From contig NZ_SISB01000020.1 of assembly GCF_004310295.1 (NCBI RefSeq), forward strand, positions 46,914-110,913: a stretch of DNA of 64,000 nucleotides, in the 5' to 3' direction. Position numbers and translations under genes: made by a program. The notes under the pieces were generated by a model. The model did no database searches. It was given only the letters and a program-made list of their open reading frames with translations, and was not told the origin of the DNA. Each line of letters starts with the position of its first letter. Position 1 is the stretch's first letter. Positions 45,066 through 53,846 of the stretch are shown here, piece by piece. This DNA is from Pseudomonas sp. BGI-2. Its GTDB lineage: Bacteria; Pseudomonadota; Gammaproteobacteria; Pseudomonadales; Pseudomonadaceae.

Positions 45066-46413
45066 GAGTCGTCTCCAGTGGCAGTACATGGGCGACGCTG
45101 AGACGTTCGCGGGTGAAATACAGCTTGGCGGCTTTCTGGATATCTTCCGGTGTCACGCTTTCCAGGTCGGCGAGTTCGGTGTCCATGAGCTTCCAGGACA
45201 GGCCGACGGTTTCCAGCTGGCCGATGGAGGTGGCCTGGCTGGTGATCGAATCACGCTCGTAGACCAGGCCGGCGATGACTTGGGCGCGGACGCGTTCCAG
45301 TTCTTCAGTGGACGGCGCGGTGGTTTTCAGCTGTTCGAGCAGCTTCCACAGGCCCGCTTCGGTCTGGGCCATGGTTTTCTTTTTCTGCGTGTTCGGCGTG
45401 GCCGACAAGGTGAACAGGCTGTCGCCGCGGGTGTAGGCGTCGTAACTCGACGAGCCACCGGACACCAGCTCTTCGCCGCGCTCCAGTTGCGTCGGGATGC
45501 GTCCGCTGTAACCGCCGTCGAGCAGGGCCGAGATCAGGCGCAAGGCGTTCACCGAGCGTTTGTCTTCGGCGGTGGCGATGCTCGGCACGTTGAAGCCCAG
45601 CATCAGGCTCGGCAATTGGGTCTGCACGTGCAGGGTGATCTGGCGCTCGCCGGGTTCGGCCAGTTCCAGCGGGATTTTCGCCGGTGGCACGTCACGTTTG
45701 GCGATCGGGCCGAAATAGCGCTGGGCCAGGGTTTTGACCTCGTCCGGGGTCACGTCGCCGACCACCACCAGCGTGGCGTTGTTCGGCACGTACCAGGATT
45801 GGTACCAGTGGCGCAGCTCTTCGACTTTCATACGGTCCAGGTCAGCCATCCAGCCGATGGTCGGCGTGTGGTAACCGCTGGCCGGGTAGGCCATGGCCTT
45901 GAAGCGTTCGTAGGCCTTGGACATTGGCTTGTCGTCGGTGCGCAGGCGACGTTCTTCTTTAATGACTTCGATCTCGCGGGCGAACTCGTCGGCCGGCAGG
46001 CGCAGGCTGGCCATGCGGTCGGCTTCCAGCTCGAAGGCCACGCCGAGGCGGTCGCGGGCCAGCACCTGGTAATACGCCGTGAAGTCATCGCTGGTGAACG
46101 CGTTCTCTTCGGCGCCGAGGTCGCGCAGGATCAGCGAAGCTTCGCCGGGTCCGACTTTCTCGCTGCCCTTGAACATCATGTGTTCAAGCGCGTGGGACAA
46201 ACCGGTCTGACCTGGCGTCTCGTAGCTGGAGCCGACCTTGTACCAGACCTGGGAAACCACCACTGGTGCACGATGGTCTTCGCGCACAACGACCTTCAGA
46301 CCATTATCCAGAGTGAATTCGTGGGTGGGTTGTGGATCGGCAGCCAGGGCCGAGAGGGGCAGACAAACTGTGCTGAGCAGCAGGCCTGCAGCGCGGCGGG
46401 CTAAAGCATTCAT
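45058..46413 (-). CDS. M16-family zinc metallopeptidase, catalytic subunit
   Basis: A 451-residue protein with a signal peptide (RRAAGLLLSTVCLPLSALA) and the inverted zinc motif HALEH at 74-78, followed downstream by the second-ligand helix (LEADRMASLRLPADEFAREIEVIKEERRLRTDD). It is the periplasmic active partner of the next gene. From memory the pair precedes ftsY divergently in other pseudomonads too. Confidence 0.9.
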   Translation of the reverse strand: MNALARRAAGLLLSTVCLPLSALAADPQPTHEFTLDNGLKVVVREDHRAPVVVSQVWYKVGSSYETPGQTGLSHALEHMMFKGSEKVGPGEASLILRDLGAEENAFTSDDFTAYYQVLARDRLGVAFELEADRMASLRLPADEFAREIEVIKEERRLRTDDKPMSKAYERFKAMAYPASGYHTPTIGWMADLDRMKVEELRHWYQSWYVPNNATLVVVGDVTPDEVKTLAQRYFGPIAKRDVPPAKIPLELAEPGERQITLHVQTQLPSLMLGFNVPSIATAEDKRSVNALRLISALLDGGYSGRIPTQLERGEELVSGGSSSYDAYTRGDSLFTLSATPNTQKKKTMAQTEAGLWKLLEQLKTTAPSTEELERVRAQVIAGLVYERDSITSQATSIGQLETVGLSWKLMDTELADLESVTPEDIQKAAKLYFTRERLSVAHVLPLETTHE

Positions 46414-46468
46414 TCGTTTTTAAACCTTTGGGGCTGCCCGCTTGTTCTTAGCGTCAGCGGGCGAGAGG

Positions 46469-46738
46469 TAGGGCGTGTCATCAATCATTACCAGTACCGT
46501 GCCGGAGCCTGATAGTGCGCAGGGCAAGGCGCGAGGAGTGTAGTTTGGTCATTCCAAATAAACTCCGAGCAACGCAGCCCTGCACACTATCAGGCCCGGC
46601 CCTCCGGGTGGCGCCTGAAAACGGGCCATGCTGCGTTGCAGTCCTTGGGAAGGAAAGCACATTCCCTGCGGCCTGCGCCTTGCCTGGCCCGTTTTCAGGC
46701 GGCCACGCGGTACTGGTAATGATTGATGACACGCCCTA
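46469..46738. mobile_element. MITE-like element, 270 bp, with 31-bp perfect terminal inverted repeats
   Basis: The ends 46469-46499 and 46708-46738 are exact inverted copies beginning TAGGGCGTGTCATCAATC. Inside are two further hairpins: 46508-46524 with 46578-46594 (16 of 17 matching, CCTGATAGTG...), and 46613-46627 with 46686-46700 (15 of 15, GCCTGAAAACGGGCC). There is no coding capacity. The outer TA may be the target duplication. It lies between the divergent M16 and ftsY genes. Confidence 0.85.
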
Positions 46739-47021
46739 GGATACTGGTCCGTTTTACTGGCGGCCACGCCTATCAGGCCTTTGATCGGCCGGAAGGTTGC
46801 ATGGGTTACCTGCGGAAGCTTTGAGTTTGTCAGCTAAACTCTGCGTTTTCGCCGACGATGCCGTTCCAGTCCTTCGTATTAGTCAACCTTTGAGGTGCTG
46901 TTTGCACCTCGACAAAATGTTGCGCGTGAACAAGCTGGGTCAATCGCAGTCTGTTCTGCATCGAATATTCATTTGCCGGGGCGCCCTTAGGCGCGTCGCT
47001 ACCGTGAGATAGCCGTCCTCC
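46739..47021. other. Upstream region of ftsY
   Basis: 283 bases without a gene or clear regulatory motif. A stretch at about 46746 (GGTCCGTTTTACTGGCGGCC) resembles the inner right part of the adjacent element (GGCCCGTTTTCAGGCGGCC). Confidence 0.4.
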
Positions 47022-48530
47022 ATGTTTGGTTCCAACGACGACAAGAAGACCCCAGCTGCGGCTGGCGAGAAGAAAAGCCTGTTCGGATGGCTGCGCAAAA
47101 AGCCGCAGGACCCCGTCGTCGAACAGCCACAACCACTTCCTGAGCCAACATCTGCGCCGGTAATAGAAGAAGAGCTGGCGCCGGTTGTCCTGCCGATCGC
47201 CGAGCCGGTACTGCAACCGGTGGCTGAAGCGGAACTCGAAGTGATTGCCGAGCAGCCGCTGACACCCGGCGCCGAGCCGTGGCTGACGTTGCCGGTGGCG
47301 GAAGAACCGGTGGCCTTGGTTGAAGATGAGTTGGCGCCGCATGTGACGCCGCCGATTCCTGCCCCGACGGCCTTTGCTCATGAGCCTGTTCATGCGCCGG
47401 TGGTTGAACCGGTTGTCGTGCCGGTCGTCGTGGCCGAGCCTGAGGCGGTTGTCCCAGAGCCGGTGATTCCTGTGTTTGTCGCTCCGCCCGCTCCTGTGGT
47501 TCAAGCCCCGGCGCCTGTACCGGTTGTTGCTCCCTTAGTCGCCGCGCTCGATGTTCCCGTCGAACTCCCGGTCGAGCCGCCGCGTACCGAAGAAACCAAA
47601 GCCGGTTTCTTCGCCCGCCTCAAGCAAGGTCTGTCCAAGACCAGCGCCAGCATCGGCGAAGGCATGGCCAGCCTGTTCCTGGGCAAGAAAATCATCGATG
47701 ACGAGCTGCTCGAAGACATCGAAACCCGTCTGCTGACCGCCGACGTTGGCGTCGAAGCGACCTCGGTGATCATCCAGCACCTGACCCAAAAGGTTGCGCG
47801 CAAAGAGCTGGCCGATGCCGACGCACTGTACACATCCCTGCAAGCTGAACTCGCGGCGATGCTCAAGCCTGTCGAGCAGCCGCTGAAAATCACCTCGCAG
47901 AACAAGCCATTCGTGATTCTGGTGGTTGGCGTCAATGGCGCCGGCAAGACCACCACCATCGGCAAACTGGCGAAGAAGCTGCAGCTCGAAGGCAAGAAAG
48001 TCATGCTCGCGGCCGGCGATACTTTCCGCGCCGCCGCCGTCGAGCAGTTGCAGGTGTGGGGCGAGCGCAACAAGATCCCGGTCATCGCCCAGCACACCGG
48101 CGCCGACTCCGCTTCGGTTATCTTCGATGCCGTGCAAGCCGCCAAGGCCCGTGGCATTGACGTGTTGATCGCCGACACCGCCGGTCGCCTGCACACCAAA
48201 GACAATTTGATGGAAGAGTTGAAAAAGGTTCGCCGGGTCATCAGCAAGCTCGATGCCGATGCGCCGCACGAAGTGCTGCTGGTGCTCGACGCCGGCACCG
48301 GTCAGAACGCCATCAACCAAGCCAAGCAATTCAACCAGACCGTCGAACTGACCGGCCTGGCGCTGACCAAGCTCGACGGCACTGCCAAGGGCGGGGTGAT
48401 TTTCGCCCTGGCCAAGCAATTTGGTTTGCCAATTCGCTACATCGGCGTCGGTGAAGGCATCGATGACTTGCGTACTTTTGAAGCAGAACCCTTTGTCCAG
48501 GCACTGTTTGCCGAGCGGGAGCGTTCATGA
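47022..48530 (+). CDS. ftsY: Signal recognition particle receptor
   Basis: Membrane-associated GTPase that docks SRP-ribosome complexes at SecYEG. The 502 residues hold a long acidic A domain (about 1-190) extremely rich in Pro, Val, Glu and Ala, then the N domain, then the G domain with GVNGAGKTTTIGKLAKKL, DTAGRLHTKDNLMEEL, TKLDGTAKGG and the C-terminal GEGIDDLRTFEAEPFVQALF. ftsE starts inside its stop (ATGA). Confidence 0.96.
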   Translation: MFGSNDDKKTPAAAGEKKSLFGWLRKKPQDPVVEQPQPLPEPTSAPVIEEELAPVVLPIAEPVLQPVAEAELEVIAEQPLTPGAEPWLTLPVAEEPVALVEDELAPHVTPPIPAPTAFAHEPVHAPVVEPVVVPVVVAEPEAVVPEPVIPVFVAPPAPVVQAPAPVPVVAPLVAALDVPVELPVEPPRTEETKAGFFARLKQGLSKTSASIGEGMASLFLGKKIIDDELLEDIETRLLTADVGVEATSVIIQHLTQKVARKELADADALYTSLQAELAAMLKPVEQPLKITSQNKPFVILVVGVNGAGKTTTIGKLAKKLQLEGKKVMLAAGDTFRAAAVEQLQVWGERNKIPVIAQHTGADSASVIFDAVQAAKARGIDVLIADTAGRLHTKDNLMEELKKVRRVISKLDADAPHEVLLVLDAGTGQNAINQAKQFNQTVELTGLALTKLDGTAKGGVIFALAKQFGLPIRYIGVGEGIDDLRTFEAEPFVQALFAERERS

Positions 48531-49198
48531 TTCGTTTCGAGCAAGTCGGTAAGCGCTACCCGAACGGTCACGTCGGCTTGCATGAGCTGAGCTTTCGAGT
48601 CCGACGGGGCGAGTTTTTGTTTGTGACCGGCCACTCTGGCGCCGGTAAAAGCACCTTATTGCGCCTGCTGCTGGCGATGGAGCGTCCGACCACCGGCAAA
48701 TTGCTGCTCGCCGGCCAGGACCTCGCCACCATCAGCAATGCGCAGATTCCTTATCTGCGTCGGCAGATAGGTGTGGTGTTCCAGAATCACCAGTTGCTGT
48801 TCGATCGCACGGTGTTCAACAACATCGCGCTGCCCTTGCAGATCCTTGGCCTGTCGAAGGCCGAGATCGTCAAGCGCGTGGATTCGGCGCTTGAGCGCGT
48901 GGCGCTGTCGGATAAAACCGATCTGTACCCCGGCGACCTGTCCACCGGTCAGCAACAGCGCGTCGGCATCGCCCGCGCCATCGTCCACCGTCCGGCTCTG
49001 CTGCTGGCGGACGAACCGACCGGTAACCTCGACCCGCGTCTGGCGGCCGAGATCATGGGCGTGTTCGAAGACATCAATCGTCTGGGCACCAGCGTGCTGA
49101 TTGCCAGTCACGACCTGGCGCTGATCGCTCGTATGCGTCATCGCATGCTGACCCTGCAACGTGGCCGACTGATCGGCGACGGGGAGGCGGGCGTATGA
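48527..49198 (+). CDS. ftsE: Cell-division ABC ATPase
   Basis: ATPase of the FtsEX complex that controls septal peptidoglycan hydrolases. 223 residues with Walker A GHSGAGKSTLLRLLL, signature LSTGQQQRVGIARAI and Walker B LLLADEPTGNLD. It overlaps ftsY (4 bp) and ftsX (4 bp). Confidence 0.96.
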   Translation: MIRFEQVGKRYPNGHVGLHELSFRVRRGEFLFVTGHSGAGKSTLLRLLLAMERPTTGKLLLAGQDLATISNAQIPYLRRQIGVVFQNHQLLFDRTVFNNIALPLQILGLSKAEIVKRVDSALERVALSDKTDLYPGDLSTGQQQRVGIARAIVHRPALLLADEPTGNLDPRLAAEIMGVFEDINRLGTSVLIASHDLALIARMRHRMLTLQRGRLIGDGEAGV

Positions 49199-50217
49199 GT
49201 GCGACACGCAGCCCCAAGGTTTCCGAGCGTGTGGCCCCCAAGGCCGCCGACCCGCAGCCGCAGAAGAAAAAACGCGACGATGATGACGGTCCGGACTTCG
49301 CCACGCTGTTCCGCGCCTGGGTCGAGAGTCATCGCGCCAGCCTGCTCGATAGCTTGCGTCGTTTGGGCAAGCAGCCAATCGGCAGTTTCTTCACCTGCAT
49401 GGTGATGGCGGTTGCCCTGAGTTTGCCCATGGGCCTGTCACTTTTGCTAAGTAACGTCGAACGCCTCGGCGGTTCCTGGCAGCGTGCGGCGCAGATTTCC
49501 CTGTACCTGCAAATCGAGGCCAGCCCCGCTGAGGGTGAGTCGTTGCGCGAGCAGATCAAAGGCATGCCCGGCGTCGCGGAGGCGGAATATGTCGGTCGTG
49601 ATCAGGCGCTGGAAGAGTTCCAGCAACAGTCCGGTCTGGGCGAGGCGCTCAAGGAACTGCCGGAAAACCCGCTGCCAGGCGTGGTGCTGGTGACCCCGAA
49701 CGAGGTCGACAAGCCCGCGCTTGAAGCATTACGACAAAAACTTTCCGAGCTGCCGAAGGTACAACAGGCGCAACTTGATCTAGTCTGGGTCGAGCGTCTG
49801 GCAGCGATCCTCAAGCTGGGTGACCGTTTTGTCTTCGGTCTGACCGTGCTTCTGGTTTCTGCATTACTTTTGGTGATAGGCAATACCATTCGTCTTCATA
49901 TTGAAAACCGCCGCACAGAGATAGAAGTGATTAAACTCGTCGGCGGCACTGACAGCTATGTGCGCAGGCCCTTTCTGTACATGGGCGCGTTGTATGGCTT
50001 CGGTGCGGGGATGCTTTCCTGGGGTGTATTGGCGTTCGGCCTGAACTGGCTGAACGACGCGGTGGTAGGGCTGGCCGGTTTGTACGGCAGTGATTTCGCA
50101 CTGGCTGGCGTGCCAGTTGCCGACGGTCTGTCTCTCTTGCTTGGCGCGGTGCTGTTGGGGTATATCGGTGCATGGATTGCAGTCGCACGCCACCTGAGGG
50201 AGCTTGCGCCTAAGTAG
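49195..50217 (+). CDS. ftsX: Cell-division membrane protein
   Basis: Membrane partner of FtsE. 340 residues: a cytosolic N-terminus with a basic patch ([13 protein letters not shown]), four transmembrane helices, the periplasmic loop between the first two ([18 protein letters not shown]...[15 protein letters not shown]), and the coupling region with [28 protein letters not shown]. Confidence 0.95.
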   Translation: MSATRSPKVSERVAPKAADPQPQKKKRDDDDGPDFATLFRAWVESHRASLLDSLRRLGKQPIGSFFTCMVMAVALSLPMGLSLLLSNVERLGGSWQRAAQISLYLQIEASPAEGESLREQIKGMPGVAEAEYVGRDQALEEFQQQSGLGEALKELPENPLPGVVLVTPNEVDKPALEALRQKLSELPKVQQAQLDLVWVERLAAILKLGDRFVFGLTVLLVSALLLVIGNTIRLHIENRRTEIEVIKLVGGTDSYVRRPFLYMGALYGFGAGMLSWGVLAFGLNWLNDAVVGLAGLYGSDFALAGVPVADGLSLLLGAVLLGYIGAWIAVARHLRELAPK

Positions 50218-50254
50218 TATCATTTTGCTCGTATTGACCTTTCAGCGTTTATGG

Positions 50255-50280
50255 GAACTTGTCTTTCGGTTTCCGGTCAA
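50255..50280 (+). promoter_or_regulatory. Candidate AlgU (sigma-22/sigma-E) promoter of rpoH
   Basis: GAACTT (50255-50260), 16-base spacer, TCAA (50277-50280), 49 bp before the rpoH ATG. It fits the extracytoplasmic sigma consensus GAACTT-N16/17-TCnnA. An AlgU-driven rpoH promoter is known in P. aeruginosa. Confidence 0.6.
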
Positions 50281-50329
50281 TTTTCGCAGTGCTGAACTGC
50301 ACGAGTTTGTAAGTGGGAGGTTTTTTCGT

Positions 50330-51184
50330 ATGACCAATTCTTTGCAACCTGCATATGCTCTGGTCCCGGGTGCGAACCTGGAGGCCTATGTGCACACGGT
50401 GAACAGCATTCCATTGCTGACGCCGGAGCAGGAGCGTGAACTGGCCGAGAGTCTCTATTATGAGCAGGATTTGGGGGCGGCTCGGCAGATGGTGCTCGCC
50501 CACCTGCGTTTTGTTGTACATATCGCCCGTAGCTATTCCGGTTACGGCCTGGCTCAGGCTGACCTGATCCAGGAAGGCAACGTCGGCCTGATGAAGGCGG
50601 TGAAGCGCTTCAACCCGGAAATGGGTGTGCGTCTGGTTTCGTTCGCAGTGCACTGGATCAAGGCGGAAATTCACGAGTTCATCCTGCGCAACTGGCGCAT
50701 TGTGAAAGTCGCGACCACCAAGGCTCAGCGCAAGCTGTTCTTCAACCTGCGCAGCCAGAAGAAACGCCTGGCGTGGCTGAACAACGAGGAAGTCCACCGT
50801 GTGGCGGAAAGCCTCGGCGTAGAGCCGCGGGAAGTGCGCGAGATGGAAAGTCGCCTGACCGGCCATGACATGGCCTTCGACCCGGCCGCAGAAGCGGACG
50901 ACGACAGTGCTTTCCAGTCACCGGCCAACTATCTGGAAGACCACCGGTACGACCCGGCCCGTCAACTGGAAGATGCCGACTGGAGCGACAACTCCAACCA
51001 CAACCTGCACGAAGCGCTGGAAGTGCTGGACGACCGCAGCCGTGACATCCTCTACCAGCGCTGGCTGGCGGAAGAGAAAGCCACGCTGCACGACCTGGCG
51101 CAGAAGTACAACGTGTCGGCCGAGCGTATTCGTCAGCTTGAAAAGAGCGCGATGAACAAGCTCAAGTTGTCGATCGCCGCTTAA
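50330..51184 (+). CDS. rpoH: Heat-shock sigma factor sigma-32
   Basis: 284 residues with region 2 ([37 protein letters not shown]), the RpoH box directly after it ([15 protein letters not shown]) and region 4 ([27 protein letters not shown]). I start at ATG 50330, after GTGGGAGG; the frame is open to 50204 but the extra residues are unlike the family. It follows ftsX by 112 bp. Confidence 0.97.
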   Translation: MTNSLQPAYALVPGANLEAYVHTVNSIPLLTPEQERELAESLYYEQDLGAARQMVLAHLRFVVHIARSYSGYGLAQADLIQEGNVGLMKAVKRFNPEMGVRLVSFAVHWIKAEIHEFILRNWRIVKVATTKAQRKLFFNLRSQKKRLAWLNNEEVHRVAESLGVEPREVREMESRLTGHDMAFDPAAEADDDSAFQSPANYLEDHRYDPARQLEDADWSDNSNHNLHEALEVLDDRSRDILYQRWLAEEKATLHDLAQKYNVSAERIRQLEKSAMNKLKLSIAA

Positions 51185-51211
51185 CCGCGCGCCCGGCAAT
51201 AAAAAACGCCC

Positions 51212-51224
51212 CGATCATTGATCG
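51212..51224. repeat. Target-site duplication, left copy (13 bp)
   Basis: CGATCATTGATCG, identical to 51436-51448 on the other side of the element. 13 bp is within the 10-13 bp range of IS4-family insertions. Confidence 0.8.
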
Positions 51225-51435
51225 TAATGCTGTTCACTTAAGCGCGGGCACTCATTTGTGGCGAGGGGATTCAGCGAAACGTCGCACCGCCCCGTTCGGC
51301 TGCGAAGCAGTCGTAAATCCACACAACTCGGTCTGTCTGAACGGGCGCAGGGGGCCGCTTCGCAGCCCAACGGGGATGAATCCCCTCGCCACAAGTTCTC
51401 GCTCGACTGATGATTGTCTTAAGTGAACAGCATTA
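51225..51435. mobile_element. MITE-like element, 211 bp, with IS4-like ends
   Basis: Perfect 18-bp inverted ends TAATGCTGTTCACTTAAG (51225-51242) and complement (51418-51435), similar to the recalled IS4 end TAATGCCGATCAGTTAAG. It is bounded by a 13-bp direct duplication. The interior is the palindromic repeat also seen at 40882-41048, and no transposase frame is present, so it must be moved in trans. Confidence 0.82.
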
Positions 51436-51487
51436 CGATCATTGATCGGGGCGTTTTTGTTTGTGCCCACTAGTGACGCATCGCCCC

Positions 51488-51513
51488 CCTGCAGGAGCGA
51501 GGCTTGCGTCGTC
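51488..51513. repeat. Decayed single REP arm
   Basis: CCTGCAGGAGCGAGGCTTGC followed by GTCGTCGCGG resembles one REP arm with several changes. It lies just downstream of mtgA. Confidence 0.5.
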
Positions 51514-51522
51514 GCGGATCAG

Positions 51523-52245
51523 TCATTGTGCCCAAGGCGCTCGGCGTGAATCGTTGATGCCCACCAGATAACTATCCCCGCCCAACTGACTCATCTGCTG
51601 CCGAATCCACCCAGCCCGCCGCGCAACATAGTGGGTCGGATGGCTCGCACTCCACACCCGTGGATTAGGCAGCACCGCCGCCAGCAAACTCGACTGCTGC
51701 CGGGAAAGAGACTTGGCGCCAACACCAAAGTGATGTCTGGCCGCTGCTTCAGCGCCAAACACCCCGTCATCCCACTCGGCACTGTTGAGGTACACCTCGA
51801 GAATTCGTTGCTTGGGCCAGAGCACCTCGATCAACCCGGTGAACCAAGCTTCCAGGCCTTTACGCAGCCAGCTGCGCCCAGACCACAAAAACAGATTCTT
51901 TGAGACTTGCTGGCTCAGGGTGCTGGCACCGCGAATCGAACCGCCGAGTTCGTTATGGGCCAATGCTTTCTGGATCGCCCCAAAATCAAAACCCCAATGC
52001 TCCGGGAATTTCTGATCCTCGCCCGCGATCACCGCGACTTTCAGGTCGTCAGAGATTTCATCCCAGGGCTTCCAGGTGCGTTGCAGGTCAATCGGCTCGC
52101 CGTCGAACCAGGATTCGACCTTGCGCTCGACCATCAAGGCCGTTCCCGGTGGTGGTACCACGCGAAAAATCAGAACCAGCAATACGCTGCCGCCCGCGAA
52201 CCAGAGCAGGGCTTTTGTGAATCGTCGCAAAAATATACGCAGCAT
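51523..52245 (-). CDS. mtgA: Monofunctional peptidoglycan glycosyltransferase
   Basis: Membrane-anchored GT51 enzyme that polymerises lipid II. 240 residues with an N-terminal anchor (LLWFAGGSVLLVLIFRVV), the catalytic block VAVIAGEDQKFPEHWGFDFGAIQKAL, the STLSQQVSKNLFLW motif and RILEVYLNSAEWDDGVFGAEAAARHHFG. It is convergent with rpoH. Confidence 0.95.
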   Translation of the reverse strand: MLRIFLRRFTKALLWFAGGSVLLVLIFRVVPPPGTALMVERKVESWFDGEPIDLQRTWKPWDEISDDLKVAVIAGEDQKFPEHWGFDFGAIQKALAHNELGGSIRGASTLSQQVSKNLFLWSGRSWLRKGLEAWFTGLIEVLWPKQRILEVYLNSAEWDDGVFGAEAAARHHFGVGAKSLSRQQSSLLAAVLPNPRVWSASHPTHYVARRAGWIRQQMSQLGGDSYLVGINDSRRAPWAQ

Positions 52246-52319
52246 AGAGATGGCTTGGCCGAACCCGTTGAGCGGGCCATTATACAGACCCTGTTGATCG
52301 CGTCTGACTGGAGTTCTTC

Positions 52320-52691
52320 ATGCTGCGTGGCTTTCTGATGCTGGCCGCTTTCTTCGGTTTCACTGGCGTTGCCCTTGGCGCGTTCGCCGCCCACGGCCTG
52401 AAAAACCGTCTGACACCCGAGTACCTGGCGATTTTCCACACCGGCGTCACGTATCAACTGGTGCACACCTTGGCGCTGCTGGGCGTGGCGCTGCTGGCCA
52501 CGCAGATTCCGGGTCGCCTGATCAGTTGGGCCGGCGCCTCGTTTGCCATCGGCATCCTGCTGTTTTCCGGCAGTCTGTACCTGCTGACCCTGACCGGCTT
52601 CAGCAAGCTGGGGATCATCACGCCCTTCGGCGGCCTGGCATTCCTGGTCGGCTGGTTCTGCCTGGGGCTCGCCGCCTGGCGGTTGAGCTGA
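52320..52691 (+). CDS. DUF423 (YgdD-like) membrane protein
   Basis: A 123-residue inner-membrane protein with four hydrophobic helices. It shows the DUF423 hallmark GAFAAHGLKNRLTPEYLAIFHTGVTYQLVHTLALL, followed by LLFSGSLYLLTLTG and ITPFGGLAFLVGW. The function is not established. Confidence 0.85.
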   Translation: MLRGFLMLAAFFGFTGVALGAFAAHGLKNRLTPEYLAIFHTGVTYQLVHTLALLGVALLATQIPGRLISWAGASFAIGILLFSGSLYLLTLTGFSKLGIITPFGGLAFLVGWFCLGLAAWRLS

Positions 52692-52781
52692 CCGGACGGT
52701 CCATTTCATGACGAATGGCTTGGGTCGCCAAGACTGATCGGGCTAGAATGCCAGCCCCTAAAAATGATGGCGGCATTCGGT

Positions 52782-52982
52782 ATGCGCATTCAGTTGAACG
52801 GCGAATCCCTTGAACTGCCCGACGGTGAAACCGTTGCGGCCCTGCTGACCCGTCTGGAACTGACCGGACGCCGGGTGGCGGTTGAACTCAATCTGGATAT
52901 CGTCCCGCGCAGCCAGCATGCCGACACCACGCTGAACGACGGTGACAATGTCGAAGTCGTGCACGCCATCGGCGGCGGCTAG
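52782..52982 (+). CDS. thiS: Sulfur carrier protein of thiamine synthesis
   Basis: A 66-residue ubiquitin-like protein starting [12 protein letters not shown] and ending in the AIGGG tail whose C-terminal glycine is thiocarboxylated. It is followed 60 bp later by thiG, its partner in thiazole formation. I choose ATG 52782 over the in-frame ATGs at 52764 and 52767 by family length. Confidence 0.93.
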   Translation: MRIQLNGESLELPDGETVAALLTRLELTGRRVAVELNLDIVPRSQHADTTLNDGDNVEVVHAIGGG

Positions 52983-53042
52983 TCGCCCGGCCCGCAAGGG
53001 CACAGAATTCTGCAAGAACCTCACCCCTACAGAGGATTTCCC

Positions 53043-53837
53043 ATGAGCATCGTTCGTAGCGACAAGCCCTTCGTCCTGGCCGGTCGTACTTACCAGTCGC
53101 GTTTGCTGGTAGGCACCGGCAAGTACCGTGACATGGAAGAAACCCGCTTGGCCATCGAAGCCTCGGGTGCCGAGATCGTCACCTTCGCCGTGCGCCGCAC
53201 CAACCTCGGCCAGAACCCGGGCGAACCGAACCTGCTCGAAGTCCTGTCGCCGGATCGCTACACCTTCCTGCCGAACACTGCCGGTTGCTTCGACGCTACC
53301 GAAGCTGTGCGCACCTGTCGCCTGGCCCGTGAGCTGCTGGGTGGCCACAACCTGGTGAAGCTGGAAGTACTGGCGGACCAGAAAACCCTGTTCCCTAACG
53401 TGATCGAAACCCTCAAGGCCGCCGAAGTGCTGGTCAAGGAAGGCTTCGACGTGATGGTCTACACCAGCGATGACCCGATCATCGCCCGTCAACTGGCGGA
53501 AATTGGTGTTATCGCGGTCATGCCACTGGCAGGCCTGATCGGCACGGGCCTGGGGATCTGCAATCCGTACAACCTGCAGATCATCCTCGAAGAAGCCAAG
53601 ATTCCGGTGCTGGTGGATGCCGGTGTCGGTACCGCTTCCGACGCCACCATCGCGATGGAGCTGGGTTGCGAAGCGGTGCTGATGAACTCGGCCATCGCCC
53701 ATGCCCAGCAGCCGATCATGATGGCTGAAGCCATGAAACACGCCATCGTTGCAGGCCGCCTGGCCTACCTCGCCGGCCGCATGCCGAAAAAACTCTATGC
53801 CAGCGCCTCCTCGCCGCTGGATGGTCTGATCAAGTAA
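53043..53837 (+). CDS. thiG: Thiazole synthase
   Basis: Condenses the ThiS thiocarboxylate, dehydroglycine and deoxyxylulose phosphate to thiazole phosphate. 264 residues with [33 protein letters not shown], the Schiff-base Lys region ([16 protein letters not shown]), [13 protein letters not shown] and [20 protein letters not shown]. trmB starts 9 bp downstream. Confidence 0.97.
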   Translation: MSIVRSDKPFVLAGRTYQSRLLVGTGKYRDMEETRLAIEASGAEIVTFAVRRTNLGQNPGEPNLLEVLSPDRYTFLPNTAGCFDATEAVRTCRLARELLGGHNLVKLEVLADQKTLFPNVIETLKAAEVLVKEGFDVMVYTSDDPIIARQLAEIGVIAVMPLAGLIGTGLGICNPYNLQIILEEAKIPVLVDAGVGTASDATIAMELGCEAVLMNSAIAHAQQPIMMAEAMKHAIVAGRLAYLAGRMPKKLYASASSPLDGLIK

Positions 53838-53846
53838 GAGCCATTG

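Larger units (their letters stand above)
51201..51459 (+). terminator. rpoH terminator split by an inserted element
   Basis: The left half is AAAAAACGCCCCGATCATTG with ATCG (51201-51224) and the right half is GATCATTGATCGGGGCGTTTTTG (51437-51459). Joined, they make a standard bidirectional hairpin with stem CGCCCCGAT / ATCGGGGCG, loop CATTG and a T-tract. 211 bp of mobile DNA plus a 13-bp duplication now separate the halves. Confidence 0.8.

Noticed and set aside
45064..46404. 446-codon plus-strand frame over the M16 gene (and a similar one at 43638-44879)
   Set aside because: Shadow frames; the minus strand has signal peptides, HALEH and conserved M16 blocks.
52692..52781. A thiamine pyrophosphate riboswitch before thiS
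   Set aside because: The gap is only 90 bases and shows no THI-box-like conserved core.
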